From the NCBI GenBank assembly GCA_964244585.1, contig CAXTJM010000009.1, forward strand, positions 62,001 through 126,000: a DNA stretch of 64,000 nucleotides, written 5' to 3'. Source of the DNA: LMUY01 sp964244585 (GTDB taxonomy: Bacteria; Pseudomonadota; Alphaproteobacteria; Acetobacterales; Acetobacteraceae). Shown piece by piece: positions 50,905 through 59,527 of this stretch. How positions within the stretch are numbered: the first letter of the stretch is position 1; the number at the start of each line of letters is the position of its first letter. A program made the position numbers and the translations under genes. The notes below the pieces were generated by a model, which saw nothing but the letters and a program-made list of their open reading frames with translations, made no database searches and had not been told where the DNA came from.

Positions 50905-52233
50905 ATGCTGCCCGTCGTCGTCATCGCCGGGCGCCCGAACGTCGGCAAGAGCACGTTGTTCAACCGGCTGGCGGGCCGCCGGTTCGCCCTGGTCGCCGAC
51001 ACGCCCGGCGTGACGCGCGACCGCAAGGACGCCACGGCCCAATTGCGCGGCAAGACGGTGCGGCTGGTCGATACCGCCGGGCTGGAGGAAAGTGCGCCGG
51101 ATACGCTGTTCGGCCGCATGCGCGCCAGTTCGGAAGCCGCAGTCGCAACGGCGGACCTGGTGGTGTTCGTCGTGGACGCACGATCCGGCATTACGCCGGC
51201 CGACAACCATTTCGCCGCCTGGCTGCGCCGCCAGGGCCGCCCCGTGCTGCTGGTCGCCAACAAGGCGGAGGGCCGGGGCGGCGCCCAGGCCGCGATGGAG
51301 GCGTTCAGCCTGGGCTTGGGAGAGCCGCTCGCCGTGTCGGCCGAGCATGGCGAGGGGCTTGCCAATCTGATGGGCGAGATCGCCGACCGGCTGCCGGACC
51401 CGCGGGAGGAGGACGAGGCGGACCGCCCCTTGCGCCTGACCGTGGTGGGACGCCCGAACGCGGGCAAGTCCACACTGCTGAACCGGCTGCTCGGCGAGGA
51501 GCGGATGATCACCGGCCCGGAGCCGGGATTGACGCGGGACTCGGTGGCGGTGCGGTTTTCCGACGCGGACGGGCCGATCGAGCTGGTGGACACGGCCGGG
51601 TTGCGCAAGAAGGCGCGGATCGATGCCGGGCTGGAGAAGATGAGCACGTCCGCCACCATCGAGGCGCTGAAGATGGCGGAGATCGTCGTGCTATGCGTCG
51701 ACGCGGTGGAAGGCCTGCACGAGCAGGACCTGCAGATCGCGCGCCTCGTCGAGCGCGAGGGCCGCGGCTGCGTGCTGGCGCTGAACAAGTGGGATGCCGT
51801 GCCGGACCGCAACGTCGCGCGCCGCGGCGTCAGCGACCGGCTGGAAACCAGCCTGGCGCAGATGCGCGGCATTCCGGTGGTGACGCTGTCCGCCATGACC
51901 GGCGCCGGCGTGGACAAGCTTTTGCCCGTGGTGCGGCGGGCCCACGCCACCTGGAACACCCGCGTGCCGACGGGAGAGCTGAACCGTTGGTTCGAGGCGG
52001 CACTCGAACGGCATGCCGCGCCGCTGGTGGATGGCCGCCGACTGAAGCTGCGCTACACCACCCAGGCCAAGGCGCGTCCGCCCACCTTCATCATCTTCGG
52101 CACCCGAGCCGAGCAGACGCCGGAGGATTACCGCCGCTACCTGGTCAACGGGCTGCGCGACAGCTTCGACCTGCCCGGCACGCCGATCCGGCTGCAATTC
52201 CGCGGCACCAAAAATCCCTATGCCGAAGATTGA
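50905..52233 (+). CDS. der: Ribosome-associated GTPase Der (EngA)
   Basis: Der has two tandem GTPase domains and is needed for 50S ribosome maturation. The 442-residue protein shows G1 GRPNVGKST (residues 9-17), VDTAGLEESAPD and NKAEG in the first domain, then GRPNAGKSTLLNRLLGEERM, VDTAGLRKKARID and NKWD in the second. A C-terminal KH-like domain follows (LKLRYTTQAKARPPTFIIFG). It is last in the yfgM-like-bamB-der operon. Confidence 0.97.
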   Translation: MLPVVVIAGRPNVGKSTLFNRLAGRRFALVADTPGVTRDRKDATAQLRGKTVRLVDTAGLEESAPDTLFGRMRASSEAAVATADLVVFVVDARSGITPADNHFAAWLRRQGRPVLLVANKAEGRGGAQAAMEAFSLGLGEPLAVSAEHGEGLANLMGEIADRLPDPREEDEADRPLRLTVVGRPNAGKSTLLNRLLGEERMITGPEPGLTRDSVAVRFSDADGPIELVDTAGLRKKARIDAGLEKMSTSATIEALKMAEIVVLCVDAVEGLHEQDLQIARLVEREGRGCVLALNKWDAVPDRNVARRGVSDRLETSLAQMRGIPVVTLSAMTGAGVDKLLPVVRRAHATWNTRVPTGELNRWFEAALERHAAPLVDGRRLKLRYTTQAKARPPTFIIFGTRAEQTPEDYRRYLVNGLRDSFDLPGTPIRLQFRGTKNPYAED

Positions 52234-52345
52234 GCGGCGTTTTGCCGTCATTGGCCCCGGCTAGCTCGAAAACGTGAATGGCACCCTGGCGGCTGCGATG
52301 CCAACCGCGGCGGAATGACAAACGTTGCGGGCGCAGGAGGTTTCC

Positions 52346-52840
52346 ATGGCGAAGACAGCGGAGAAGACCGACCCGAAGCTTTGGGACAAGGTCAAGAAGA
52401 CCGTCACCGAGCACGACAAGGGCGGAAAGCCCGGCCAATGGTCGGCGCGCAAGGCGCAGATGGCGGTGCAGGAATACAAGGCAGAAGGCGGCGGCTATGC
52501 CGGCGAGAAATCCCCCGACAACCACCTGACGCAGTGGACCGAGGAAGAATGGGGGACCAAGTCCGGCAAGCAGAGCGGCAAGACCGGCGAGCGTTATTTG
52601 CCGAAGCAGGCGCGGGAGTCGCTGTCGGACAGCGAATACCAGCGCACCACAGCCAAGAAGCGAGCCGATACGGCCAAGGGCAAGCAATTCTCCGCCCAGC
52701 CGCCGGACGTCGCGAAGAAGACGGCGGCGGCGCGCCATGACGTCACCAGGGATGAATTGATGAAGCAGGCCGCTAAGCGCGGTATCAAGGGACGTGCCAA
52801 GATGAAGAAGGCGGAGTTGCAGCATGCCCTGAACCAGTGA
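52346..52840 (+). CDS. DUF5872 domain protein with Rho_N/SAP-like C-terminus
   Basis: A 164-residue, highly charged protein. The N-terminal half DPKLWDKVKKTVTEHDKGGKPGQWSARKAQMAVQEYKAEG fits DUF5872. The C-terminus TRDELMKQAAKRGIKGRAKMKKAEL resembles small nucleic-acid-binding Rho_N/SAP helices. Lys-rich composition suggests DNA or RNA association. ATG 52346 has AGGAGG six bases upstream, a strong ribosome site, so the protein is probably made in quantity. Function unknown; I infer a nucleoid- or stress-associated role from charge only. Confidence 0.75.
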   Translation: MAKTAEKTDPKLWDKVKKTVTEHDKGGKPGQWSARKAQMAVQEYKAEGGGYAGEKSPDNHLTQWTEEEWGTKSGKQSGKTGERYLPKQARESLSDSEYQRTTAKKRADTAKGKQFSAQPPDVAKKTAAARHDVTRDELMKQAAKRGIKGRAKMKKAELQHALNQ

Positions 52841-52949
52841 AATTGCCGTCGCTGCACGCGGTTTCCGCTTTTCAGCGCCGACGATAATTGCCACAGTTCT
52901 CGGCATAACGGGCCGTGGACAAATGCGGTCCCATGTGAGGATCGCCGCA

Positions 52950-54251
52950 ATGGACTTGGAAAGCCGGACCATCCGCCGGGTGACGATGCGGCTCGTGCCG
53001 TTTCTGGTGCTCTGCTACTTCGTCGCCTACCTCGACCGGGTGAATGTCGGCTTTGCCAAGCTGACCATGAGCAAGGATCTGGGGCTGTCCGAAACCGCGT
53101 TCGGTCTCGGAGCCGGGATCTTCTTCCTTGCATACTTCCTGTTCGAAGTGCCTTCCAACTTGCTGCTGGAGCGGTTCGGCGCCCGCAAGTGGATCGCCCG
53201 CATCATGTTCACCTGGGGGGTGCTCTCAGGTGCCATGGCCTTCATCGGCGGCGAAACCAGCTTCTATGTCGTGCGCGTGTTGCTTGGCTTCGCGGAGGCC
53301 GGGTTCTTCCCCGGCATCATCTTCTTCCTGACCTTATGGTTTCCTGCCAAGGACCGTGCCCGGATCATCAGCCTGTTCATGGCAGCGATCCCGCTCTCCT
53401 CGGTCATCGGGGCTCCGGTGTCCGGCGCCTTGCTCGGCCTGGATGGCTGGATGGGCCTGCATGGCTGGCAGTGGCTCTACATCCTGGAGGCAGCCCCCGC
53501 GTTGGTGTTGTCGGTAGTCGTGCTCTTCTACCTGACCGACACGCCGGCAGATGCCGGCTGGCTCGCGACGGATGAGCGCGCCTGGCTGGTGGCCCGGCTG
53601 TCCGCCGAGCGTAAGCAGCGCGATGTCGAGCGGCATTACAGCGTCTGGCAAGCCGTGACAAACGGACGGGTGTTGGCGGTGTCGCTGGTGTATTTCGGGG
53701 CCGTGGCCTGCAATTACGGCTTCAGCTTCTTCCTGCCGACCATCGTGAAGAATTTCGGCTTGAGCAACTTGCAGACCGGGTTCGTGGTCGCGTTGCCGTA
53801 CGTCATTGGGACGGTCGGCATGGTGGTGTGGGGCCGGCGCTCGGATCGGAAGAAGGAACGCAAGGGGCACGCGGCCGTGGCACTGTTCATCGCTGCGGCC
53901 GGTATCGGGGTGTCGACCTTGCTGGACGATCCGACGCTGAAGATGATCGCGTTCACGGTGGCAGGCTTCGGGATCTTCGCATCGTTGCCAGTGATCTGGA
54001 CCTTGCCCACCGCTTATCTATCCGGCCCGGCTGCGGCAGGGGGCATCGCCGTGGTGAACTCCATCGGCAACCTCTCCGGATTCTTCGGACCCTATGCAAT
54101 GGGATACATCAAGGACCAAACCGGCAGCTATGCGGGAGGGCTGTGGACCTTGGCCGCTGCCGGCCTGATCGGCATGGTCATCGTGCTGGCGCTTCGTCAC
54201 GACCCGAGACTGGAGCAGGCGCCCAGCAACGAGGCGATACCGGCGGAATAG
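52950..54251 (+). CDS. MFS transporter, anion:cation symporter family
   Basis: A 433-residue, 12-helix major facilitator. The N-terminus MRLVPFLVLCYFVAYLDRVNVGFAKLTMSKDLGLS is the ACS-family signature (tartrate, phthalate and hydroxyphenylacetate importers). The loop motif LLLERFGARKWIARIMFTWG and the central RRSDRKKERKGH follow. These carriers import organic anions; the substrate is unknown. A frame reaches to 52923, but ATG 52950 fits the family start. It is rightward and not clearly linked to its neighbours. Confidence 0.88.
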   Translation: MDLESRTIRRVTMRLVPFLVLCYFVAYLDRVNVGFAKLTMSKDLGLSETAFGLGAGIFFLAYFLFEVPSNLLLERFGARKWIARIMFTWGVLSGAMAFIGGETSFYVVRVLLGFAEAGFFPGIIFFLTLWFPAKDRARIISLFMAAIPLSSVIGAPVSGALLGLDGWMGLHGWQWLYILEAAPALVLSVVVLFYLTDTPADAGWLATDERAWLVARLSAERKQRDVERHYSVWQAVTNGRVLAVSLVYFGAVACNYGFSFFLPTIVKNFGLSNLQTGFVVALPYVIGTVGMVVWGRRSDRKKERKGHAAVALFIAAAGIGVSTLLDDPTLKMIAFTVAGFGIFASLPVIWTLPTAYLSGPAAAGGIAVVNSIGNLSGFFGPYAMGYIKDQTGSYAGGLWTLAAAGLIGMVIVLALRHDPRLEQAPSNEAIPAE

Positions 54252-54288
54252 CGCGGAGCCAGGCAGGGTCGTATACGCTGTGTCCAGC

Positions 54289-54720
54289 ATGTCCAACGCG
54301 CTTTACGACCTGGATTTCCAAGAGTGGACCAAGCTTCAAGCCAGCTTGCTGCGGGACGGGCGACTGGCTGAAGCCGACCTGACCAATTTGGCAGAGGAGA
54401 TCGAGGCGATCGGCCGCAGCCAGAAGACCGAAACCCGCCGACGGTTGGCGCGCATCCTGCAACACCTGCTGAAATGGGCCTACCAGCCGGAGTTGCGCAG
54501 TCGGAGCTGGTCGGCCACGCTGCTGATTCAACGCAACGATCTGGAGGCCTTGTTGGCCGACAGCCCGAGCCTGCGCAGGCAAGTCGCCGACATGATGCCG
54601 GGCGCCTACGGTCTTGGTCGAGCCTGGGCCTTGGAAGAAACCGGGTTGCTGCAGTTGCCGGAGACCTGCGAGTGGACCGCCGACCAGGTTCTCGACACTA
54701 CCTTCCTGCCGGGCCGGTAG
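54289..54720 (+). CDS. DUF29 family protein
   Basis: A 143-residue protein with the DUF29 pattern ALYDLDFQEWTKLQASLLRDGRLAEADLTNLAEEIEAIGRSQK, then RRRLARILQHLLKWAYQPELRS, SWSATLLIQRNDLEALLADSPSL, and a C-terminal Leu/Pro-rich tail. DUF29 proteins are common in cyanobacteria and acetobacteria with no known function. A GTG three codons earlier (54280) is possible. Its end overlaps the convergent SDR by 23 bases. Confidence 0.82.
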   Translation: MSNALYDLDFQEWTKLQASLLRDGRLAEADLTNLAEEIEAIGRSQKTETRRRLARILQHLLKWAYQPELRSRSWSATLLIQRNDLEALLADSPSLRRQVADMMPGAYGLGRAWALEETGLLQLPETCEWTADQVLDTTFLPGR

Positions 54721-55435
54721 GGCCCGGTATCCGGTCTAACCCTGGTGCGGTGACGATCTCGCCGTGGCGGGCTTCGGCAGTGCTGCACAGCGCGGCGAGC
54801 GTGTCGGCGAGGTCCGCCGGCTGCCGCAGGTTGGCCGGGTTCTCGCCGGGCATGGCCTCTTTGCGGAGCCGTGTCGCAACGATGCCCGGGTCGAACAGGT
54901 TCACGCGGCACCCCGTCGAGCGGGTCTCCTCGGCCCATGACAAGGCGAGATGCTGCATCGCCGCCTTGGTTGCGCCATAGAGCCCCCAATAGGCACGCGG
55001 CCGGCTGACGAGGGCATCGGTCACGAACACCGCCCGGCCTGCCGGGGCCGCCAACAGCAATGGGCCGCAGGTGCGGATCAGGCGCCACGCCGCCTCCATG
55101 TTGACGGACGCTGCCGCAGCGTAGTCCCGCGGCAGGATATGCGGCGCCGGGGTGAGCTTGCCTAGCGCGCCGGCGGCGTGAACCAGCGCGTCAAGCCTGC
55201 CAAAACGCTCCAGCAGGCTGGGACCCACCGTGTCGAGCACGTCGCCTTCGGCGAGGTCCAACGGCAGCAGCGTCGCCGTGCCGCCAGCGCTGCGGATGGC
55301 GTCATCCGTCTCCTCCAGCCCGCCCTGGGTGCGTGCCGTGATCACCACATGGGTTCCGGCCCGCGCCAAAGCCACCGCGGCAGCAGCGCCGATGCCGCGG
55401 CTTGCCCCGGTAACGAACGCAACCCGGCCGGTCAC
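54698..55435 (-). CDS. Short-chain dehydrogenase/reductase next to purF
   Basis: A 245-residue SDR: FVTGASRGIGAAAAVALARAG (residues 6-26), VHAAGALGKL, FVTDALVSRPRAYWGLYGATKAA with Tyr and Lys, and FDPGIVATRL. The SDR-purF-cvpA order is common in alphaproteobacteria, but its substrate is unknown. Start GTG overlaps the purF stop (GTGA), so it is coupled to purF. Confidence 0.9.
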   Translation of the reverse strand: MTGRVAFVTGASRGIGAAAAVALARAGTHVVITARTQGGLEETDDAIRSAGGTATLLPLDLAEGDVLDTVGPSLLERFGRLDALVHAAGALGKLTPAPHILPRDYAAAASVNMEAAWRLIRTCGPLLLAAPAGRAVFVTDALVSRPRAYWGLYGATKAAMQHLALSWAEETRSTGCRVNLFDPGIVATRLRKEAMPGENPANLRQPADLADTLAALCSTAEARHGEIVTAPGLDRIPGPTGPAGR

Positions 55436-56895
55436 TGCCCGGGAAGCAGGCTGAGCTGGCGCTCGGACTCGTTCGAGAGATCGGACAGCCCGATGGGATA
55501 GTCGCCGGTGAAGCACGCGTCGCAATAGGCCGGTCGCTCGCCACGGCCGCCAGCCTGGCCCAGCGCCTGGTACAACCCGTCCAGGCTGATGAACGCCAGG
55601 CTGTCGGCTCCGATCAGCCGGGCCATCTCCGCCACGTCATGGCGCGCCGCCAGCAGCTTGCCACGTTCCGGCGTGTCTATGCCGTAGAAGCAGGAGTGCG
55701 TCGTCGGCGGCGAGGAAATGCGCATATGCACCTCCGCCGCCCCGGCCTGGCGCACCATCTCGACGATCTTGCGGCTGGTGGTGCCGCGCACGATGGAATC
55801 ATCCACCAGGATGACCCGGCGGCCCTTCAGCACCACCCGATTGGCCGAATGCTTCAGCTTGACGCCGAGATTGCGGATCTGGTCGGTCGGTTCGATGAAG
55901 GTCCGCCCGACGTAATGGTTGCGGATGATCCCCAGCTCGAACGGCAAGCCGCTGGCCTCCGCATACCCCATGGCGGATGGCACGCCGGAATCCGGCACCG
56001 GCACCACGACGTCGGCCGGGACCGCGGATTCCCGGGCCAGAGCCTCGCCGATCCGCTTGCGGGCCTCGTAGACCGGCATGCCCTCGACCACAGAATCCGG
56101 ACGGGCGAAATAGATGTACTCGAACACGCAGAACCGTCCGGCGGACGCGCCGAACGGCTTGATGCTGTGCACGCCCTTGTCGTTGATGATGACGATCTCA
56201 CCGGGCTCCACGTCGCGGACGAACTCGGCGCCCACGATATCCAGTGCGCAGGTCTCGGACGCGAGCACCCAGCCGCCGGTTCCACGGCTGTCCGCGCCGA
56301 TCCGGCCGAGGATCAGCGGCCGCACGCCACGCGGGTCCCGCACCCCCATCAGCGCATCGTTGGACAGGCATACCAGCGAATACGCACCCACCACCTGCTT
56401 CAGCGCGTCGATCAGCCGGTCCACGACGGTGGAGTACAGGCTGATGGCGATGAGGTGGACGAACACCTCGCTATCCGTGGTCGACTGGAACAGGCAGCCG
56501 CGCCGCACCAGCGAGCGTTTTAATGCCAAGGCGTTGGTGAGGTTGCCGTTATGCGACACGGCCAGGCCGCCAAACTCGAAATCGGCATAGAGCGGCTGCA
56601 CGTTGCGCAGGATCGTCTCGCCCGTGGTGGCGTAGCGGTTGTGCCCCACCGCCGCCGAGCCCGGCATCGACGCGATCACCCTGGCGTCGCCGAACGTGTC
56701 CGCCACCAGGCCCAGCCCGCGATGCTGGTGGAATCGCTGCCCGTCGAAGGCGACGATGCCCGTCGCCTCCTGTCCGCGATGCTGCAACGCATGCAACCCG
56801 AGCGCCGTAAGTGCCGCGGCATCCGGCACGTTCCAGACACCGAAGACACCGCATTCCTCATGCGGCTTGTCGTCGTCGAACCGGTCCGGCAACAT
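55432..56895 (-). CDS. purF: Amidophosphoribosyltransferase
   Basis: PurF makes phosphoribosylamine from PRPP and glutamine, the first purine step. The 487-residue protein begins MLPDRFDDDKPHEECGVFGVW. The short propeptide is expected to be removed to expose the catalytic Cys (about residue 15). The PRPP site VILVDDSIVRGTTSRKIVEMV and HMRISSPPTTHSCFYGIDTPERGKLLA follow. It lies 12 bases after cvpA. Regulation by nucleotide feedback is known for the family. Confidence 0.97.
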   Translation of the reverse strand: MLPDRFDDDKPHEECGVFGVWNVPDAAALTALGLHALQHRGQEATGIVAFDGQRFHQHRGLGLVADTFGDARVIASMPGSAAVGHNRYATTGETILRNVQPLYADFEFGGLAVSHNGNLTNALALKRSLVRRGCLFQSTTDSEVFVHLIAISLYSTVVDRLIDALKQVVGAYSLVCLSNDALMGVRDPRGVRPLILGRIGADSRGTGGWVLASETCALDIVGAEFVRDVEPGEIVIINDKGVHSIKPFGASAGRFCVFEYIYFARPDSVVEGMPVYEARKRIGEALARESAVPADVVVPVPDSGVPSAMGYAEASGLPFELGIIRNHYVGRTFIEPTDQIRNLGVKLKHSANRVVLKGRRVILVDDSIVRGTTSRKIVEMVRQAGAAEVHMRISSPPTTHSCFYGIDTPERGKLLAARHDVAEMARLIGADSLAFISLDGLYQALGQAGGRGERPAYCDACFTGDYPIGLSDLSNESERQLSLLPGQ

Positions 56896-56907
56896 GGGCG
56901 AGCCCTC

Positions 56908-57489
56908 CTATGGGCGCGGCGGCGGTGCACCGAGTGCACGACCAACGGGATTGGCATGGAGCAGGTCTGCCGAACTCGCGGGCCGATCAGTTGGTGGGAC
57001 GGGCAATGCCGGCTGGTACTCTGCCGGCAGGCGTTGCGCAACCCAGACAGCACCGAGATAGATGGAGGGTAGGGTGCGCGCCGCCAACACCTCATTTGGC
57101 CAGCGGTCCACCGGTTCGATCACACCAGCGATGAGGTAGGCGGCGACCATCACCGCTGCACCGCGGGCCAGGCCGTAGACCAGCCCCAACGTGCGGTCGA
57201 GCCCGCCCAGCGCCGAGTGCCGCACGGCACCGCTCAGCCCACGCGCCAGCAGGGACAGCACGATCAGCACGACGAGGAAGACGGCGCCGAACGCGACCGG
57301 ATCCGCGATGTCGGGGTTTTCGATCGCTCGCCGGGCAATGCCCTGGACTTGCGGGAAAAACCAGGTCGCCGCGAAGGCTGCGCCAACCCATGCGATCAGC
57401 CCCAGCACCTCCCGCACCATCCCGCGCATGAAGCCCAGCATCCCGGAGAACGCGATGACGGCGAGCACGACGATGTCCACCCAGTTCAT
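56908..57489 (-). CDS. CvpA family membrane protein
   Basis: A 193-residue inner-membrane protein with about four helices (VDIVVLAVIAFSGMLGFMRG, VLGLIAWVGAAFAATWFFP, VAFGAVFLVVLIVLSLLARG, GLVYGLARGAAVMVAAYL) and the CvpA family loop RHSALGGLDRTLG. CvpA is linked to colicin V production and to envelope stress; it is often upstream of purF, as here. Confidence 0.92.
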   Translation of the reverse strand: MNWVDIVVLAVIAFSGMLGFMRGMVREVLGLIAWVGAAFAATWFFPQVQGIARRAIENPDIADPVAFGAVFLVVLIVLSLLARGLSGAVRHSALGGLDRTLGLVYGLARGAAVMVAAYLIAGVIEPVDRWPNEVLAARTLPSIYLGAVWVAQRLPAEYQPALPVPPTDRPASSADLLHANPVGRALGAPPPRP

Positions 57490-57519
57490 GGCGCGGCGCC
57501 CGCTTGGACCGTCACGGGG

Positions 57520-57933
57520 TTAATCTGCCAACCCGAACATGATCTCCTGCGCGCCGCCCCAGAGCACCGTGCGGCCGAGCTCCGCCAGATGCTCCAGCCC
57601 GTCCGTCACCGTCAGGAAATGGTTGCCGGCCAGCACGCCGACCTTGCTGGCGAACTGGACGCTGCCATAGGCCAGTAGGATTTCCGTCTCGCTGACGCCG
57701 CCGGGATGCAGGATGACCTGGCCCGGCGCCGGGTAGCTGGTCGGGTTCTCGTAGCCGAGTCCCAGGTCCAGCTCGCCCAGCGGGATCCAGCACGCCTCGC
57801 CGCTCCACCGGACATGGATGATCCGCTCGCGATAGGGCAGCAGGCTGCGGAATTTTGCCACGGTGCGCGGCGCAGATGCCTCGAATCGCGCGCCGAAGGT
57901 GAATGATCCGGCTGTGATGCGGAGATCGGTCAT
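57520..57933 (-). CDS. DUF3830 family protein
   Basis: A 137-residue cyclophilin-like-fold protein with the DUF3830 segments RVHW-like IIHVRWSGEACWIPLGELD, GYENPTSYPAPGQVILHPGGVSETEILLAYG and FASKVGVLAGNHFLTV. Family members occur near pyrimidine or amidohydrolase genes, but the role is unknown. ATG 57933 starts MTDLRITAG. It is divergent from opgG across 88 bases. Confidence 0.85.
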   Translation of the reverse strand: MTDLRITAGSFTFGARFEASAPRTVAKFRSLLPYRERIIHVRWSGEACWIPLGELDLGLGYENPTSYPAPGQVILHPGGVSETEILLAYGSVQFASKVGVLAGNHFLTVTDGLEHLAELGRTVLWGGAQEIMFGLAD

Positions 57934-58021
57934 GGTGGTGCCCCTCGTAACGGCTGGACCGCGGCCGGTCCAGCCGCCATGACGCAACCCAATACGCCGC
58001 GGCTCATTGTGATGCCGGCAC

Positions 58022-59527
58022 ATGGAGTTCCGTTTTTTGCAACGAAGAGCCCTGCTGGCTGCCTTGCCGGCCATCCTCACCAGCCGGCCCGGCTTCGCGG
58101 CGGCGGAGACCGGGACGGCGTTCAGCGCCGAAACCGTGCGGGACGCGGCGCGGGAGCTGGCGGCCAAGCCGTTCCAGGCCCAGGACACGGCGCTGCCGAC
58201 CTACCTGGCCAACCTGTCGTACGACCAATACCGCATGCTGCGCTTCGACAAGCGCGATGCCCTGTGGCGCGACGCGAAGCTGCCGTGGCAGGTCGAGTTC
58301 TTCCATCGCGGTTCGATCTACAAAGGCCGGCTCGACGTGAACGAGGTGGTCGACGGGCGCAGTTCGCCGCTGCGCTACGACCCGCAGGATTTCAGCTTCG
58401 GCAGCGTGCAGCGGCCGACCAACGAGGATCTCGGCTTCGCCGGCTTCCGGCTGCATGCGCCGATCAACCGCCCGGATTACTTCGACGAGGTGTGCGCCTT
58501 CCTCGGCGCCAGCTACTTCCGGGCCGTCGCCAAGGGGCTGGGCTACGGGCTGTCGGCGCGCGGCCTGGCCATCAGGACCGCGGACCCCGGCGGCGAGGAA
58601 TTCCCCTACTTCAAGACGGTCTGGATCGAGCGGCCGAAGCCTGGCACGAAGCCGCAGCCGATCATCGTGCATGCCCTGCTCGACAGCCAAAGCGCCGCCG
58701 CGGCGTTCAGGTTCGTCATCGCGCCCGGCGTGCAGACCGTGTTCGACACGGCGGTGACGCTGTTCCCCCGCGTCGACATCGACCAGGCCGGCATCGCCCC
58801 GCTGACCAGCATGTTCCTGTTCGACGGCAACGAGCGCAACCGGGTCGACGACTGGCGGCCAGGCGTGCACGATTCGGACGGGTTGCTGATGCTGACCGGC
58901 CATGGCGAGACGCTGTGGCGGCAACTGAGCAATCCGTCGCGGTTGCAGGTCAGCAGCTTCGTGGACCGCTCCCCCAAAGGGTTCGGGCTGCAACAACGCC
59001 AGCGTGCCTTTGCCGGCTACGAGGACATTGAGTCGCAGTACCAGAACCGGCCCTGCGCCTGGATCGAGCCCGTGGGCGACTGGGGCGAGGGCGCGGTGAT
59101 GCTGGTGGAGATCCCGTCCGACAAGGAGGTGAACGACAACATCGTCGCCTTCTGGCGTCCGAAGGCGAGGCTGCAGGCCGGGCTGGCCTACAACTACGCC
59201 TACCGCCTGTCCTGGGGTGCGACACCGCCGCCGAAGGGGCTGCCGACGCCGTTCACCAACACCATGGTCGGCCCCGGGCCTGACGGGTCGAGAGTGTTCG
59301 AACTGGACATCGCCCCGTTCAAGCCCGGTGCGACCCCCCGGCTCGACGTGACCAGTGACAAGGGGGAACTCCGCAACCTCACGCTCGCCCCGCTGCCGGG
59401 CGACGCCGGCTGGCGGATCGGCTTCGAGATGGCGCCGGGCCGCGAGGCGGTGGTGGAATTGCATGGCCGCCTGATGGCTGGCGACCGGCCGCTTACCGAG
59501 ACGTGGCTGTACCGTTGGACCAGTTGA
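58022..59527 (+). CDS. opgG: Periplasmic glucan biosynthesis protein OpgG/MdoG
   Basis: OpgG shapes the backbone of osmoregulated periplasmic glucans in the periplasm. The 501-residue protein starts with a signal peptide (LQRRALLAALPAILTSRPGFAAA). It continues with the family blocks YDQYRMLRFDKRDALWRD, FHRGSIYKGRLDVNEVV, FAGFRLHAPINRPDYFDEVCAFLGASYFRA and IESQYQNRPCAWIEPVGDWGEGAVMLVEIP. Its 3' end overlaps the opgH start by 25 bases, so they are coupled. Confidence 0.95.
   Translation: MEFRFLQRRALLAALPAILTSRPGFAAAETGTAFSAETVRDAARELAAKPFQAQDTALPTYLANLSYDQYRMLRFDKRDALWRDAKLPWQVEFFHRGSIYKGRLDVNEVVDGRSSPLRYDPQDFSFGSVQRPTNEDLGFAGFRLHAPINRPDYFDEVCAFLGASYFRAVAKGLGYGLSARGLAIRTADPGGEEFPYFKTVWIERPKPGTKPQPIIVHALLDSQSAAAAFRFVIAPGVQTVFDTAVTLFPRVDIDQAGIAPLTSMFLFDGNERNRVDDWRPGVHDSDGLLMLTGHGETLWRQLSNPSRLQVSSFVDRSPKGFGLQQRQRAFAGYEDIESQYQNRPCAWIEPVGDWGEGAVMLVEIPSDKEVNDNIVAFWRPKARLQAGLAYNYAYRLSWGATPPPKGLPTPFTNTMVGPGPDGSRVFELDIAPFKPGATPRLDVTSDKGELRNLTLAPLPGDAGWRIGFEMAPGREAVVELHGRLMAGDRPLTETWLYRWTS

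Noticed and set aside
49488..52277. 929-codon plus-strand frame over bamB and der
   Set aside because: It is a shifted frame over two well-supported genes and has no recognisable domain.
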